Origin: Rudanella sp.
GTDB lineage: Bacteria > Bacteroidota > Bacteroidia > Cytophagales > Spirosomataceae
DNA: 7,005 nucleotides
Direction of reading: 5' to 3'
Assembly: GCA_026785985.1 (NCBI GenBank)
Contig: JAJAYX010000513.1
Coordinates: 1 to 7,005 of the forward strand
Part shown: piece after piece, positions 5,795-7,005 of the stretch
Layout of the letters: each line of letters begins with the position of its first letter
How positions within the stretch are numbered: the first letter of the stretch is position 1
Notes under the pieces: generated by a model
Database searches by the model: none
The model's input: the letters and a program-made list of their open reading frames with translations, nothing else
What the model was told of the DNA's origin: nothing
Translations under genes and position numbers: made by a program

Positions 5795-7005
5795 ATGGAT
5801 TTCTCGGACGAAATTGCCTCCACTGTATTCTGCCCACTAATCGTCCTATGGGTTCGGCGTTTTGTCGGTACGCAAACCCGTGTACCGGCCTGGGACGGAT
5901 GGCTCAAAAACAACTGGCTGGTGTTTGGGGCATTTGTCGCTGTTGCAGCCGTCTTTAACCTGGCCTGGCCCCTGATTTTGCTTTGGTTCATTGTAACCGG
6001 CGTACTAGTGTACACGGCTTGGTTGTTAAAATCTTATCAGCCCGCTAAAACGCTGTTTCAGGGTCTGTTACCCTTTCTGGCCGTCCTTGCGATCAGCAAA
6101 CTGATTCAAGCAGTGGCCCCCAGTTTTGCAAAGCAATATGATACGCCCATTGGTTTAAGCATTACCGCTACGGCTATCTGGCTGATCGCTTCGTTTGTGT
6201 TTGCCAATCGCCAGAAAAAAGACTGGATCAAACGCGAAGCCGAACGAGCCGAAGAAGCGGAACGTCGCCGGATTGCTGAAGCCAAGAAACTGGAACTGGA
6301 ATACCTTGTTTCGGAACGAACAGCCGAAATTACCCGCCAGAAAGAAGAACTCCAGGAAGCCTTCGCCGAATTAAAAGCCGTTCAGAATCAACTGATTCAG
6401 CAGGAAAAATTAGCCTCGCTGGGCGAACTCACAGCGGGCATCGCCCACGAAATTCAGAACCCGCTCAACTTCGTTAACAACTTCTCGGAAGTCAGCCAGG
6501 AATTGGTGCAGGAGATCAAAGAAGAACGGCAAAAGGCCAAAGAGCAACGCGACGAAGATCTGGTGGTTGAATTACTGGATGATTTGGCTCAGAACCTGCA
6601 AAAGATCACGCATCATGGCGGGCGGGCCAGCAGCATCGTGAAAGGAATGCTCCAACACTCCCGCGCCAGCACCGGCCAACGCGAACTCACCGACCTCAAC
6701 GCCCTGGCCGACGAGTACCTCAAACTGGCTTACCACGGTTTGCGGGCCAAAGACAAAACGTTCAATGCCCGTTTCGAACTGAAACCTGATCCCGGCATCG
6801 GTCAGGTGAGTGTGGTGCCACAAGACATTGGCCGGGTGTTCCTCAACCTTTATAACAACGGGTTTTATGCCACCCAACAACGGGTGAAGCTGAACCAACC
6901 CGGCTACCAACCCATCGTGACTGTGCAACTTGAGTGTGCCAACGAACGGGTGGTCATTCGGGTAAAGGACAACGGCATGGGAATGCCCGATGCAGTAAAA
7001 GCCAA
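5795..7005 (+). CDS. Membrane-bound sensor histidine kinase, 3' end outside the window
   Basis: The frame from the ATG at 5795 stays open for 403 codons and leaves the window. It has about four membrane segments (roughly residues 41-57, 58-78, 86-107, 118-137) with only short loops, so any signal is probably sensed in or near the membrane. A charged coiled coil follows (about 139-208, rich in RAEEAERRR, KEELQEA). The HisKA H-box is GELTAGIAHEIQNPLNFVNN, with phosphoacceptor H218. The HATPase domain shows the N-box NLYNNGFYA at 351-359 and the G1 box DNGMGMP at 392-398. The F box, G2 and C-terminus (expected FFTTKPTGQGTGLGLS) are cut off by the window, not missing from the gene. No sensor domain of known name is seen. 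The ATG at 5795 is the first in this frame and gives a sensible N-terminus; no Shine-Dalgarno is visible. It is divergent from the transporter-cNMP fusion. A partner regulator, if any, would lie beyond the window. Confidence 0.85.
   Translation, partial: MDFSDEIASTVFCPLIVLWVRRFVGTQTRVPAWDGWLKNNWLVFGAFVAVAAVFNLAWPLILLWFIVTGVLVYTAWLLKSYQPAKTLFQGLLPFLAVLAISKLIQAVAPSFAKQYDTPIGLSITATAIWLIASFVFANRQKKDWIKREAERAEEAERRRIAEAKKLELEYLVSERTAEITRQKEELQEAFAELKAVQNQLIQQEKLASLGELTAGIAHEIQNPLNFVNNFSEVSQELVQEIKEERQKAKEQRDEDLVVELLDDLAQNLQKITHHGGRASSIVKGMLQHSRASTGQRELTDLNALADEYLKLAYHGLRAKDKTFNARFELKPDPGIGQVSVVPQDIGRVFLNLYNNGFYATQQRVKLNQPGYQPIVTVQLECANERVVIRVKDNGMGMPDAVKA

Noticed and set aside
6572..6928. 118-codon minus-strand frame
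   Set aside because: Antisense to the kinase H-box to N-box region; shadow only.

Overview
The window looks like chromosomal DNA of a Bacteroidota bacterium, most likely a Cytophagales/Spirosoma-type soil or water organism. The grounds are the protein families: an SdrD_B-like secreted protein, a LytTR output domain beside a HisKA_2-type kinase remnant, a secreted protein with FDLxxLPxGxY beta modules, and a histidine kinase with the GIAHEIQNPLNFVNNFSE H-box common in that group. Shine-Dalgarno sequences are absent, A-rich leaders precede some starts, and there is a -33/-7-like promoter candidate. This placement is inferred from families, not from a marker gene.

Layout. 1-690 (minus): the N-terminal part of a secreted SdrD_B-like surface protein, broken by an in-frame TAA after which family-like sequence continues to the window edge. 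691-1009: an AT-rich gap with no supportable gene. 1010-1589 (plus): what looks like a collapsed two-component locus, in which a fragment of a histidine kinase ATPase domain, cut at both ends, runs in a shifted frame into a LytTR DNA-binding domain that has lost its receiver. 1596-1661: a hairpin-forming repeat between convergent genes. 1666-2262 (minus): a small secreted protein with two related beta modules. 2263-2593: non-coding, with a candidate promoter. 2594-5755 (minus): a large fusion of an NTT/MFS-like membrane transporter, a HEAT-repeat region and a cyclic-nucleotide-binding domain. 5711-5794: a short divergent regulatory gap holding a palindrome. 5795-7005 (plus): the first 403 codons of a membrane-bound sensor histidine kinase that runs off the window.

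How the genes relate. The strongest functional unit is the divergent pair of the transporter-HEAT-cNMP fusion and the histidine kinase. They share a gap of roughly 40-84 bp, so their promoters must overlap. One can infer a ligand-gated membrane protein regulated together with a sensor kinase, but nothing in the sequence proves they act in one pathway. The left third of the window carries two damaged genes and a dispersed-type repeat, so it looks like a stretch that is being eroded. I see no tRNA, rRNA, CRISPR array or intact insertion sequence.
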